A stretch of 64,000 nt of DNA from Tubulanus polymorphus (taxonomy: Eukaryota > Nemertea > Palaeonemertea > Tubulaniformes > Tubulanidae): assembly GCF_964204645.1 (NCBI RefSeq), contig NC_134036.1:10836704-10900703 (forward strand), read 5' to 3'. Of this stretch, positions 33,316-44,611 are shown piece by piece. Each line of letters starts with the position of its first letter. Positions within the stretch are counted from its first letter, which is position 1. The notes below the pieces were generated by a model, which saw nothing but the letters and a program-made list of their open reading frames with translations, ran no database searches and was not told the DNA's origin. A program made the position numbers and the translations under genes.

Positions 33316-33395
33316 AAAAATAACCCTCAGCAAACGACGCGATACTGACCACAATCAGACCTTTAGCAAATACGAAAATTAGTGAATATTTTCTT
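33316..33395 (-). pseudogene. Relic of an ICK-peptide signal exon
   Basis: On the minus strand GTGGTCAGTATCGCGTCGTT and TGCTGAGGGT match the signal-peptide exons at 36286-36370 (minus) and 42150-42231 (plus), which read GTGGTCAGTGTCGCGTCATT and the like. The start codon is missing here (ATATTC where ATG is expected) and the splice donor GGTGAG has become GGTTAT. No mature-peptide exon was found downstream. It is a dead family member. Confidence 0.65.
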
Positions 33396-33799
33396 GTAAC
33401 ATTTTATCAATTTGAAGTCAATTTAATGGCATAGACAGTACTTTTTGTAGTCACGTAACTTAATAGCCGTTGTGTTTGGCGGTCAAATTGCTTGTGATTG
33501 GCATCAGATAAACAGGAAAAATCGTCGGTCTCTCTTTCCTGTGTCTGCTGGGAATTATTAGAAACGGTTAATAGTTCATTGTTTTGTGAACACGAAGGTC
33601 GTTTAATTGATATAAGTTGACAGATGCCGTTATTTGTCAAGAATCTTTTGAATGAAATAAAGTCTGCGCCATACTTACAAAATGAATTTAAGGCTATGAA
33701 ATTCATAAAAATTGAATTTTGAAATCATCTAAAAACACGATACGGTCATCGCGGCCACTTTGTTATCACACTACGTTATCTACTTGCGGTTCTGCCTTC

Positions 33800-33990
33800 T
33801 AGTTAAAGTTCGGTTGCGGCATTTAGTATTAGAACCTTTAGGCTGAAAATTCGCTCATGAATTTTATGCTTCATACGTTAAATATAGTATTTGATTTTCT
33901 ATTCAATGCTCTTCACAACAGGTGCTAATTTCAGTACTCAAAACCTGAGTGGAAGCGGGTGAAATATGAAACTTTTTCGTCTGGAATATT
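33800..33990 (+). repeat. Dispersed repeat, inverted partner of 40490-40665
   Basis: GTTCGGTTGC, AAAATTCGCTCA, AATTTCAGTACT and GTGAAATATGAAACT in this order match the reverse complement of 40490-40665 over about 180 bp with gaps. Confidence 0.75.
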
Positions 33991-33994
33991 TAGG

Positions 33995-34505
33995 GTTTTC
34001 TGACTTTCGTCAAAAACCCTCTTGAAATTCTGTTGATTATTATTATTATTATAATATATTTTCCGCCGATTTCGTCAAATAAAATTCATCTTCATTCAGA
34101 TTCGGCAACTGACAGCTTCGAAACGAAATGTATAAATTGATACTGTAATAACGGTCTCTCTGAACCAACAGATTGTCTGAATGTACTTTCCATCCTATTT
34201 GAAACTTAAAATTACTTTTTAGGTTACTGTAAATAAAGAATTGAATTGAATTGTTAGACAACAAGCACCGGCGAAATAACAGTTTGTGACGTCATTTAGT
34301 AAGTAAATAAAGGAGGGCTCCGAGAATTTTCCAAATCACGGGGACTATACTTGGGTTTTCGACCATTCAACCAAAAAGAGGATTGCTCCGATAATATCCA
34401 AATCATCTCATTTTATTTTTTTCCATCGAATACCCGGTAATTAATTTTTCCTTTCGATCACATGCATCCAGAAAACCCGTTATCGCTGCTTTGCAGCTAT
34501 ATTTT
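33995..34505 (+). repeat. Single copy of the 448-bp repeat unit
   Basis: It is nearly identical to each unit of the tandem array at 61599-62940 and to its left flank from 61543. It starts with GGGTTTTCTGACTTTCGTCA and an AAAACCC complement (a small hairpin) followed by an ATT run. It contains AATAAAGAATTGAATTGAAT and ends with GCTGCTTTGCAGC, TATATTT. Confidence 0.9.
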
Positions 34506-34509
34506 TTCT

Positions 34510-36050
34510 TAAAATTCAGGATTCGATATTATTAAACTAATTAACGTTTTCAAACTTGTCATGTCAAATAGACCTAATATGTATGAGACTGGATGCAAAG
34601 TCAAATTAGTCCCTAATGACCGTGATTATAGGCGGATGAAACTGACTAAACGGTGGAACTGGATAACAAGTCAAAGCAAACAAGACAGTAAAACTTGATT
34701 CAGGGACACGTGGAACAAAATTACTGTAAAACTGGGTCCTTTATAGAAACCATATATTTGTTGAACTGGGTGCAGCTTCAAACCCTCAAGATTGTGAAAT
34801 TGGATTTATTGACTGATAAAATCGAGTCGATTTTAATCTATGTTACTTTAGAGTTGCGATTGACGACTGCATTAACTCTTTTGGCTGAAGAATATTGGGT
34901 CTTACATTGATTCAATGTGAATGATTGTGTGTTCAAAGAAAAAAAAGAAATATAGGCTGAATTGATATATACTTATATAGGCTGAATTGGTAATGCTAAA
35001 AGTAAAATAGTCTTAAGATTGAAATATATTATCACTGTGTTGGTTCAGACATTTCCAAGTAGGTTGCCTTGAGAACACACATCTTTAGTATGAATGTAAT
35101 TTTTTTGTATTTCTTTTTGGCGGGAGGCGGGTTACGGGGCCTTCCGCTGAGGATGCATAACTCAAGATGTGCCTTACATTTACTCGCACATATGGCTTAT
35201 TAATTGCTAAAGGTTAACCTTTCGGGCTGAGTACGCATGGCTAATGAAATGCAAATGAATACCGACATACGCGTGGCTCTAACATTAGATATAAAAACGG
35301 GTGATGTGTTATTGTACAGGAATTCAACGGGCTGTTACAGAAAAATACTTGGCACACATTTTAGAAAAAGTTTTCTAAAAAATCTCCAAACACAATTCAC
35401 ATATCAGAATATTGGAATATTGTTGCGAAGCGGCAATTAGTTTCTACAAATATCGGTTTTTGGTCATATTCCATTAAGAATATGACCAATATGGAATATG
35501 ACCAATTGATTACTGATTATCATTTCATTATCCCTACTGTTAAAAGGGTAAGGAAAATAGCAAATGACACTTCAAACAGCCTATTGTAGGTTTCAGTTAG
35601 CAAAATGTTCATTAATTATAGCACGTCATTAGAGTCACAAGTCGTTCTTTTAGAACCTTTGTTATTGTCGTCCACTCCATGAAGAATTTCGCCAAATTAA
35701 AACAATCCAACATTTTTCAACTGGATTTCATCCGCTTTTTTGCTTGGGCGAAATTCGTTGCATTATACGCATCATGTGGGGCTATGGAGAAGGGTCGATT
35801 CATTGGGGATATATTTCCGAACTCCTTTTGTGCTCATTGAAAGCATAAACAGTAAAACAACCCGATCGTCGATTTTTCTACTCGCAGTTTTATTGAATAT
35901 AATCATTAACACGAGATTTCACGATATAGTGACAAATAGAAATCGTATTCGAGCTATTTCATAGTCAGTTACCTGACAGCGGTTCAGTTTCGTAATCGAA
36001 TATTTCCCAAATCACCACAAGTATATCCGAATATAAAGCCTTATTACCGA
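34510..36050. other. Mostly non-coding; 3'-flank of the minus-strand ICK gene at the right end
   Basis: 35955-36030, read on minus, resembles 42665-42745 downstream of the plus-strand ICK gene (GGATATACTTGTG, GAAACTGAACC, CAGGTAACTGACT). This suggests a shared 3' UTR. A 10-bp-stem hairpin (GGTCATATTC...GAATATGACC) lies at 35465-35490. No other gene is recognised. Confidence 0.6.
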
Positions 36051-36053
36051 CGA

Positions 36054-36370
36054 TTAGCAACAAGATAAGCCTTTACAGTTGCCACTGCAACACTCACCAT
36101 CATGGCCACACATTCCGGCTTTTAATTGGCAACCTATATTTCAAAAACATTATGCAATCAAAAAAGGAGTTTTGAAGTAAATTGATATCTTATTCAAATT
36201 GTTGAAAAATCTAACCCCTACGCAATATTATCTTTAAAGGACCATTCATCAAATTGTGTAATTAATTTTCCCAGTCGTCACTCACCTTCTGCAAATGACG
36301 CGACACTGACCACTATCACAACAGCAGCACATACGCGACTTATTAGATAAGCGAGCATTTTCAAATTTGC
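36054..36370 (-). CDS. Secreted cystine-knot (ICK-type) peptide gene B, two coding exons
   Basis: Minus strand. Exon 1 follows an acceptor (TTCTAG) and spans 36370-36286 with ATG at 36358. It codes a hydrophobic signal peptide of about 24 residues and ends in phase 1 at a GTGAG donor. Exon 2 follows ATATAG, runs 36133-36054, and encodes the mature peptide right after the signal. Cysteine spacing is C-x6-C-x5-CC-x3-C-x4-CC, the inhibitor cystine knot pattern plus one extra terminal Cys. The precursor is about 51 residues with no propeptide. The intron is about 150 bp. Such peptides are secreted and disulfide-stabilised. In different animals they act as toxins, antimicrobials or signals, and nothing here decides which. 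Both exons and the 3' flank match gene A at 42150-42656, so the two are paralogues in opposite orientation. The sequence shows no break. Confidence 0.75.
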
Positions 36371-37319
36371 CTAGAATTTGAATTGATTATATGAGCAAAT
36401 TGGCATTTTAGGAAATCCCATAGTCTGGTCATTCAATAGCTTTCAATTGGCTCTCAGCGATTAACCATTTCTCAGAATCGTTCTTGCAACCCGAATGAAG
36501 TTCGATGAAGCCCAAAACTACGTTGCATATCCAAATGAAAGGTCCAGACCGTATAGCATCGATTAAACCGTAGATGACTGCAACTCCCTCCCCCTCCCCC
36601 AAAAGATTTAGATTTTCTTCATCATTTTTCTTGTCAAAGTTTTACACACAAATAATCATTGATCACAGTCATCAAAATGAAAAAGTGTAATGCAGGTTTC
36701 GATAAAGCAAAGCGTATTGAGCTGTATAGATTTGAATTGTCGGGTAACGATATTTCCATTTCATCCCGCTTATCGTTTAGGCTACAAAGACAGGCGTTAT
36801 TGGCAAAGTTAGCGCTACCACTACTTTAGACCTTGCAGTAATCATTGTCAAATGATTACTCCAAGTTTAGACGCGCGTTCGCTGAAAACTCATGTTTTCT
36901 CAGTTTCAATAAAAGTGCTTATTCGACGGTTCACCAGAAAGCCATGATGAAATCATGTTCGATTGTTTATCCATACACAGGCTTTTTCTAATAACTTGGA
37001 AAACGGTTTTTTTCAAGAAAGAAAATAGCAGGGCAAAGGAAATAAAATTAAAAAGAATTTATTACAGGCGTTTCACAATGGATAGGAATAAGAAAAACAA
37101 TTGAAATGTTTTTATTTGGCAGAAAACTACAGAAAACGATAAAGTGGGTGAAAATAATGAAAATAATGATCGATTTGATGGGAGAAATGAAGATGAAAAC
37201 TTTTTGCAAATTTCGAGTTTGAAAAAAGAATTCTGGAAGGCGTGCTCCAAGTATTCAAAAAGGTGCCAAAATAAACGTTTAATTGCGAATAATATAGATT
37301 TGGCTATCTCATCACTTAC

Positions 37320-37600
37320 CTTGGTCGATTCTTCCGAAGTATTCAACTTTCGAAATGAAAATGTCTCGTTTTCTCGAGTCAGACCTTGTCGATGAATGAA
37401 TAAAACGTATTGCTTGCGATAATATATACGTTTGAGATAGAAATTGAAATTATAGCAATGATTGCACAGCATGATGTTGATTGGAACTGATATCGAGGTC
37501 TTTTTCAATTTCTATCAATACGCACCTGGCACTTGAATCGATCTACGCGCATCGCCACTTTACTTAGGCAAAGTATAAACTTGTTCAGTGTCACAGGCAA
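37320..37600 (-). promoter_or_regulatory. Candidate promoter and 5'-UTR exon of ICK gene B
   Basis: On the minus strand a TATA-like TTTATAC (about 37574) is followed by a non-coding exon ending CGACCAAG|GTAAGT at 37320, a good splice donor. It lies about 950 bp upstream of the acceptor of gene B, on the same strand. Related segments at 39080-39310 and 45285-45620 support a conserved unit. Transcription is inferred, not shown. Confidence 0.45.
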
Positions 37601-37719
37601 TTATTATATTCAAATTTCATAAATTATTGGAAATTTACTTTTAAATGCCATTTCAATATTTTCCCTGATGTATTGGTACGTAAAAGCCTAGCCTACATCG
37701 ATACTGCGTTGGAGACATC

Positions 37720-38160
37720 TAGTTTCAAGGCAGTTTTCGGCACATGAGAGCAACTGGCTTGATACAATCAGTTGCTCGAACGTTTCGATGTGAGCTAGCT
37801 TATGACTGGTTACCATACATCTATCTCCAGTTCCACACAGTTGCCCATGATCTACTTTTAAGCAACTAGTTGTACTCAGTTGCTGTCATATATGTCGATG
37901 TGAGCGCTCCACAATCAACAACACATGGTTGTAACTGACAAAAAACAAAGCAATTTGTCACGTGACTTGTGATGCCCTCAAATAAATTTGCTAAAACACA
38001 TTTCAGTTGCAGTTGCTGATGTACGCGCTAAGGACCTAGCGACCGACATGAGCCACGCAGTTGCTGGCTTTCATGAGCTTTTCGATGTGCGCGGGGTACT
38101 CGCTCACTAGCAACTAGTTGTCTCCATTTGCTTTGTCGATGTATGCTAAGCTTAACGCGT
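37720..38160. repeat. Imperfect repeats of GTTGC and TCGATGTGNGC
   Basis: Four spaced units each end in TTCGATGTGAGC, GTCGATGTGAGC, TTCGATGTGCGC or GTCGATGTATGC (37785, 37894, 38077, 38145). Each is preceded by AGTTGCT or GCAACTAGTTGT words. Spacing is irregular (65-180 bp). No coding frame was found. Confidence 0.6.
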
Positions 38161-38170
38161 CATTCTGAAT

Positions 38171-38275
38171 CCAGTTCCACAGTTGTGAGTTAGAGTTAAG
38201 TTAGCTCCGAGTTAAAATCTATTCATTTTCAATGTTAACTCTGAGTCAGATCTTAACGCAGAACTGTGGAACTGG
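38171..38275. mobile_element. Small MITE-like element with CCAGTTCCACAGTT ends
   Basis: CCAGTTCCACAGTTGTGAGT at the left faces GAACTGTGGAACTGG at the right, and TTAACTC words inside are also inverted. A relative with a degenerate right end lies at 58584-58694 inside the Mutator-like element. The same end sequence is tandemly repeated at 40145-40385. Confidence 0.65.
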
Positions 38276-39079
38276 GTCCTGGCTAGTAACGTACCGGGCT
38301 TACATCTGCGATCATAAGTGACCACATATTCACTGTCAGCTGGTCATCAAATAACGGTGACTATAACTTCGCCCAGAAACAATGGTCCATCAAATCTTAC
38401 AGAAATTATTCCGTCAGATTGTCCAACAATAGAATTTCATTTGATAGAATGTATGAAAACGAAACCACAAAGTTTCGGCTGTTGACTAACAGGCATTATC
38501 AGTTGGAGACGGAAGTAATGAAGCATAAAACCTCGTTGAATGTTTGAATTTTTTTGGGCAAATTTAGACTAATATGAAATCGACGAAATGGCATATGCTG
38601 TACATTTTAAAGCCACCTGCCTTTCTTTCGTTGAGTAATTCTCTGGCCCGGAGAGTGGGGGTGGACACGTTGCTTGCGTTTGGCATTACGTGAACACAGA
38701 AACTTGTTCAACATTAGTTTATTGGGGCCCGAAACTTAAGGGGCAGACAGTGAAATCAAAGTTAAACAACGCGCTGATATTCGTAACCGTTTTTACATTA
38801 AAAACAACGTATATCATAGTCACAAAATTCAAACTAAAAGTAAAATAGATATCACAAAGAAACGATAGATTATCAAATGAGGGATAGGATTGACTAGAAG
38901 GGTAAAACTTTTACAACTTATACCCCGCCCTTGTTTTCACCATAACCCAAATACCACCCTAGCGAAATTAACAAAACAATGACAATTAATCTATTTTACT
39001 TATACATTTTGTATACTGGCATTTCTTATAATAACGTTTGATAATGAAAAATATAGATTTGAATATTACATCACTGCGC

Positions 39080-39310
39080 TTACCTTGGTCGCTCGTTTTA
39101 ACGTATTCGGCTCTCGAAAAAAAAATTCGTTATCTCGAGTCAGAACCTGTCGATGAATGAATAATAAATATTGCGTGCGTTTATACAATACCACTGAAAT
39201 TATACCAATGATTGCACAGCTTGATATTGATTGAAATTTGTGTCGATGTTGAATCGATCCGCGCGCATCCTAGAGCTTTAAGTATATATAACTTATCGAT
39301 CTCACAGGAA
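39080..39310 (-). promoter_or_regulatory. Duplicate of the candidate promoter/5'-UTR segment
   Basis: On the minus strand a clear TATATATA (about 39290) is followed by GCGCGCGGATCGATTC, CAAGCTGTGCAATCATTGGT, TTCATTCATCGACAGGTTCT and CGACCAAG|GTAAG at 39085. It is homologous to 37320-37600. No coding exon was recognised downstream, so the gene it served may be lost. Confidence 0.5.
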
Positions 39311-40144
39311 TTTATCATATTTGATTAGCTGTCGTTTTTCAAAATTTCTGAATATTAATTTGTCATATGCTACTTCAATATTTTCGCTGATGTACTGTGT
39401 GTGTATAGAACGTATTATTCTTTTCGGCCTTATATCTGCGATTGTAAGTGACCATGGAATCCGATGGTTGTGTGGATTGTAAATTTCAAGTGCGTGTTTT
39501 TGTCGACCACTGGGAACGACATGCACAGTTGTCACACCTTGTTTTAGCCGCCATCTGGTGATCATTAACAGTGCTTTTAATTATGCCAAAAATTAGTGGA
39601 CTGTCAAATTTTTTATTTTTTCATTTGTCTTACTAATTTGCAAATAATCTTTTTTTTCTTAAACACGATAATCTTCAATTTCTACGTCAATTCGTTACCG
39701 ATCTCCTTGAGCAATGAACCAAAATGAAACTGAAACATATCCATGCGACGGATGAGGTCAATTAGGTGAAGGTAAAACTATAGTAAGATAGTTATACATT
39801 ATAATGAGAATCATGATTTCTAAAATCGTAGTCGTATAATCAAAGGTAACCTCTTGGATGAGCGATGAAGTTCAGGGAAAGACTAGTGGGACTGCGGTTG
39901 TTGTAAATAAATGAAGGCGAAGAAAATAGAAAACTGCTCATGAACCAAGTTCCACTTAATACTTGAGCAATTACTCATTGGTTCGAAGAATACGCAAGTG
40001 GAAAAAAAAATCATTTACCTCGTATGATGGAGTACGTATTTATCGATCTGCATATCATAGTCTATTAATCAAGGGGTTTTGCAGATGAGGTTCCTACAAT
40101 TACTTAAACAATTGACCATGAACCAAATCCTTTATTTGATTCAA

Positions 40145-40385
40145 TCTCCAGTTCCAGGGTTATGTGGGTGTAATTTTCTCTGAATCCAGTATCCACAGTT
40201 ATGTAGGTTTTATTATTATTTGTTGAACCATTTTTGTTTTGATTTGTTCATTCTATTTGTCGCTGATTCCACTTCCATAGTGTGGGTTTGATTTGACTGT
40301 AGAACCAGTTCCACGGTTTGGATGGTCTAATATGTCCATTAATCCAGTTCCACAGTTGTGTGTGATAAGATTTGATTGAGTTCAA
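40145..40385. repeat. Tandem-like repeats of CCAGTTCCACAGTT
   Basis: At least five spaced copies occur (TCCAGTTCCAGGGTTATGTG, ATCCAGTATCCACAGTTATG, TTCCACTTCCATAGTGTG, ACCAGTTCCACGGTTTGG, TCCAGTTCCACAGTTGTG), each followed by a GGTTT/GATTTG-type stretch. They are the same sequence as the ends of the MITE-like element at 38171-38275. Confidence 0.7.
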
Positions 40386-40489
40386 CAGTTTTGATAATTT
40401 TTGTCTTAGTGAAAACATGAAAACTGGATTCGGAATCCAATAATTTGATATGGCTGAATACTTCTCTTAGTTAACTATATAATTTTGGG

Positions 40490-40665
40490 TCCGGAATTTT
40501 CAGTAAAATATAACGGACGAAATAGTTTCATATTTCACGCGTTTCCACTCGGGATTCAAGTACTGAAATTACCACCTGACTACTTTAGAGAATTGATTAG
40601 AAAAGTAAATAGTGTATACGTGAGCGAATTTTCTATATAAGCGTTTCTACATTGAATGCAGCAAC
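40490..40665 (-). repeat. Dispersed repeat, inverted partner of 33800-33990
   Basis: It matches that segment on the opposite strand. It carries AGTTTCATATTTCACGCG and AGTACTGAAATTACCACCTG in the orientation opposite to 33917-33980. Confidence 0.75.
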
Positions 40666-40669
40666 CGAA

Positions 40670-42149
40670 CTCTAACACGAAGGCAAAACTGTAAGTAGAT
40701 AACATGCGCACCGTGATGGCAACTGGGTGATATAATTGTTCATCGACGTGGCATATTGTTTAGGAATATGTAGTAAGTAATATGTATCAGTATGCCTGGA
40801 TTTTATTACATAGAAATGTTTATTTTTGGCTGAATTTATTTTATTTCTCTCGTAATTCATCATACACGGATACTGTGTTTCTTCTCGACGTAATCACATT
40901 TTCTCGCTATGGTTTGCAACTAGGCACAGGTAATGTGAAATGAAGAGAACAAAAAACTATAGAATATTGTTACGTACATCGATTGAAGAAATTATGACGA
41001 GTAGGAGAAAAAAAACGTTTTTATTTCTCTCTAAACTGGGTGGTCACTGTGCTAACCTTTGGTCACTGGTGTGTTGAAAGGGCTGAGAAGTGGCCTCTGT
41101 CCTGGAAAGTTTTTAGCGGCATGACTAGCTGTTCAGTGGTCGGTAAGTTACTAATGACCATTGCTAAGGCAGTGTGCCCAAATGAATCTCCAACGATCAC
41201 AACCCGTTTTCGGTCAACTGCATATGGAAACGTTACTGCTACAATGTTGTAACGCGCTATTCTCCATTGTGAAATTTGCCGTGTTTTGCACCTAAATCGA
41301 CTTCACTACCTTTATTTATTGTTAAATCCTCGCAAAAATATCATTAATGTTCCCCAGGTTGTCTGCTTTCGTTGGATACTTAACTTCAATTGATAATGAA
41401 AATAATGGCGCTGCTTTCTGCTTATAAACTTTTCAAGTCAGAGCCATTTTACTATGTATCGGAGGGAAAAGTGCATTTGGGCAGCTGGTTTTTACAAGCT
41501 TGACAGCTTATATAAGGATGATTAGGATAGAACACCAATGAAAACAGTTTTTAACGAAAAAGACAAGTGGCTTTTATATGATACAAGTTTGGTGGCTGTA
41601 TCTTAAATAGCCAGTTTGTGCCAATTCTTAAAGGAGTTTTATCACTACGGCTGCACTCAGTTACCGTTACTGCTGCGCACAACGCGACTGAAAGGTATGT
41701 CTGTTGTGTGTTGAACCATGCTTCCATTGATAGCAGAAACGTTTCTATATGAGTTGTCAAACATCGAATACCGGTAGCACTGGACATGTAATGGTTTAAC
41801 TGACCACAGTTCACGCATGACCACTGACAGACCAATAGTAAATATTATCCCTGTCACATTATTAGGCCCCGGCCTAGTGTACCAACAAATGTGTTCTAGT
41901 GAACCTCCGGACTAGTGGTCCATCGGACAAGTGGACCCGTAGACCTGTGGTACGCTACCGACTTTGTATATCACATATAAAGCCCAGCACGCGCGAGATC
42001 TAAAGGCACTGTTTTTTTCTCAAGCCTCATCATTCTAAACTAGTAAATTTTCTGAAAACAGGTTTATTTTATGATAGCCTTTTGAAAACTGTTGAATAAC
42101 CAGAATTTGGGATTGCCCACAATGCTAATATATTTAATTGAAATTCTAG
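40670..42149. other. Non-coding stretch upstream of ICK gene A
   Basis: Open frames at 41040-41252 (plus) and 41551-41857 (minus) have no recognisable domain. The GGTCAGT-type repeat on minus at 41795-41850 resembles 7266-7440. A first exon for gene A must lie somewhere in or before this stretch, but no copy of the 37320-type exon was seen on plus. Confidence 0.5.
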
Positions 42150-42656
42150 GCATCGAAAATGCTTGCTTATTTAATGACTCGTGTATCTGCTATCGTTGTG
42201 ATAGTGATCAGCGCCGCGTCATTTGCAGAAAGTGAGTAACGAACGACCTGGAACATAATACCTAATTTCATATGATTCAATGAATTGAAATTACACTTAT
42301 CAATAAACATTCAGCAGCTGTTTATAGATTTAACGAAGTAATTTGACGAATTACATTTCGAAGATAATATTACATATCAATAATTATATGCTGACAAAAA
42401 TTTACTTCATTGACGTGTAATATGTTTCATACGTAAATGTATTTCCTAAACTCATGTATTGATTTGTTTGTCATACATCCGGGAGTGGGGGTTCAATTAT
42501 ACCTACAATGTAAATGAAAAATTGCCTTACCTCGAAATTCCGTGTTTGATTGCATACTCTTTTTTACGAAATATAGGTTGCAAGATACGAGGCGTAGTTT
42601 GTACGGGTGATACTGATTGTTGCACTGGCAATTGTACCATCGGAACTTGTTCGTAA
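42150..42656 (+). CDS. Secreted cystine-knot (ICK-type) peptide gene A, two coding exons
   Basis: Exon 1 (42150-42231, ATG at 42159) follows the acceptor AAATTCTAG, so an upstream non-coding exon is expected. It encodes a signal peptide of about 24 residues and ends in phase 1 at A|GTGAGT. Exon 2 (42577-42656) follows a pyrimidine tract and ATATAG and codes the mature peptide at once, ending in TAA. Cysteine spacing is C-x6-C-x5-CC-x3-C-x4-C, the standard six-Cys inhibitor cystine knot. Precursor length is about 50 residues, with no propeptide. It should be secreted with three disulfides. Function (defence, venom or signalling) is unknown. Exon sizes, intron phase and signal peptide match gene B on the other strand, which strongly supports both as real genes. 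Confidence 0.8.
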
Positions 42657-42744
42657 TCGTTGGCGATAAGAGATTCTAATGGGATATACTTGTGATGGTT
42701 TGGGAAATCCGATTATGAAACTGAACCACAGTCAGGTAACTGAC

Positions 42745-43700
42745 TGACTAGATCGCGTACGCTAAAAAAACGAAAATAATGTAAATTTTTAGACGTAAAA
42801 TCGTGTGTTATATTAACATTCAATACATCTGTGAGCAAATAAACAATGATTGTTTATCTTTCGAGGGTAAATGAGGATTGTAAAGTGATCCATAGGATGC
42901 ACCGATCCATTAGCGACAAGGAACATCAATCGTCTTACGAATTTTCTCAAATCAATTTGTCATCCCTGATTTACACCATCTCTCGTTTTTTAACTGTTAT
43001 TCACATATTTTAGTCATTTTCTTGAAAAAACCGATTGATTCATGTTCATGTGCGAGTATTCCTATTAAAGATGACGAAAGAATCACACGATAAGCGTGGT
43101 TTAGAAAAAAAAAACGATCACTTACTCTATCCATGTGGTGGATTCTAAATGAGATTCTAATTTGCCGTTCCCGGGTAAGAAACGTTTGACAATATCATAA
43201 CTAAACTATGTGAATGTTATTCCAATCTTGTTTATCACGGTTTATGTCGAAACACTGTCCGCTCTGATTACAAATACAACTCTTGGCCCAACAACATTTG
43301 AAACCAGTTTTGTGTTTGAAACTTCAACCAGCGTTTTATGTGGTTGAAACTAAGTAAAATGAAAAACTCATAGGCCTAAACGAATCATTGTCATCGAATA
43401 GTTTTCTAATACGTATAAAACCGTAATTGAATGATAAAACTTGAACCATAATATATATACCACCTCCCGATTAACCACTACCCTCGCCTGACATGAGCAA
43501 CATCAGCGCTAAATTTTAACTGTTAATAAATTCAAATTGTTTTTTATCCGCTATAAGGTTCCGATAAACAATCGGTCGTTAAGGGTCATTATTAGGCGGT
43601 CGCGACGCCTTAATACACAACAGTAAAAAGGTTTAAACTGCTATGCTTTTTCCTGTGACCATATTGATGCGGCGAAACCCACTGCGCGTGTGCAGCTTAT
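42745..43700. other. Non-coding stretch, no gene recognised
   Basis: The first part resembles the 3' flank of ICK gene B. The rest is AT-rich without structure that I can interpret. Confidence 0.5.
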
Positions 43701-43706
43701 TCCGAG

Positions 43707-44365
43707 CACTAAGGATAATCAGACAAAAACAAAAGGCAAGAACATCAACGGGATAATCAAGGAATGAGTGAGGGAGCGAGTGAGTGGAAGTGTCAAACGT
43801 AGGAAAACAAGCTAACGGGATTAGAATAATGGGGGTACAAGTGAAATTTAGAGATCAAAATATTGTAAGGAGAAAAACCGTTATTCAAATTAACACATTT
43901 ATCCATATTTTCAATAATAAGGGCAGATTCCATAATGTGACGTTTGGTTTTATCGGGACAGGGAAAGATTATAGCGGCATTATCATAATCAAAATTTTGA
44001 CTAGTTTCATAACGAGATTAGCTACTCCACTCTCGGGTTTGAAATTTTGACGTCATTTTTATGTTCTCTGAGGCGCTTGTTCAAATCACGTCCAGTTTAA
44101 CTAATATATATTTTATTACATACTTTACAAAGTATTTTGTATACACCAATGTTCAAAATTACCGTTTTGCAGTTAATTTGAATAACGGATCTTCTCCTCA
44201 CAATATTTTGATCTCTAAATGTTACGCTTCAATTGTACCCCAATTATTCTAGTCCCGTTAGCTTGTTTTCCTCCGTTTGAAACGTCCACTCACTCCCTCA
44301 CTCATTCCTTGATTATCCCTCTGATGTTCTTGCCTTTTGTTTTTTGTCTGATTACTCCTTAGTTT
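43707..44365. mobile_element. Foldback element with about 185-bp inverted arms
   Basis: The left arm (43707-43895) and right arm (44178-44365) are inverted copies at high identity: GGCAAGAACATCA, GGGATAATCAAGGAATGAGT, GGAAAACAAGCTAACGGGA and TTTAGAGATCAAAATATTGT all occur in both. The roughly 280-bp centre is AT-rich. No transposase frame is conserved. The right arm continues into the Penelope-like end at 44366-44690, so the foldback may have arisen from it. Confidence 0.75.
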
Positions 44366-44568
44366 GTCTGCCTTCGATCCCTCTGGTCTTTGTTTTTAGA
44401 TTACTTTAATCTCGCACTACATCCCCTTAGTTTGTCGTTTGCCTTCTTTGTTTTTTTCCTTAGTGTTCCGGTTTTTGTTGTTTAATTACTTTAATCATGA
44501 TCCTTTAATCTAAATCATTTGTCATATTCTTGTATAAATATCCTGTTATTTGATTTTGTTCTCAGTAC

Positions 44569-44611
44569 GCCCGATGATGGCTAACCGAAACGTCGTTAGC
44601 CGAAACGTCGC
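44569..44611 (+). ncRNA. Degenerate hammerhead-like motif with a duplicated GAAACGTC
   Basis: CCGATGA (44571-44577, one change from CTGATGA) is followed by a 7-bp helix II GGCTAAC/GTTAGCC. Its loop is CGAAACGTC, and GAAACGTC (44602-44609) comes after. The core U4 is C here, so self-cleavage is unlikely. About 55 bp on, TTATTGTGGGATTTTTC matches words at the same distance from the motifs at 22497 and 61107. Confidence 0.55.

Noticed and set aside
34049-34264. Repeated 70-codon minus frame (also at 62046 and 62494)
   Set aside because: It is just the translation of the 448-bp repeat and contains the repeat's polyadenylation-like tail. No domain is present.
33995-34505. Helitron, because of the hairpin before the end (GCTGC/GCAGC)
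   Set aside because: There is no CTRR end, no TC start at an A-T target and no Rep/helicase. The end word is TATATTT.
41551-41857. Cys-containing minus frames near the ICK genes
   Set aside because: There is no ICK spacing, no signal exon and no splice context. They overlap a dispersed GGTCAGT-type repeat.
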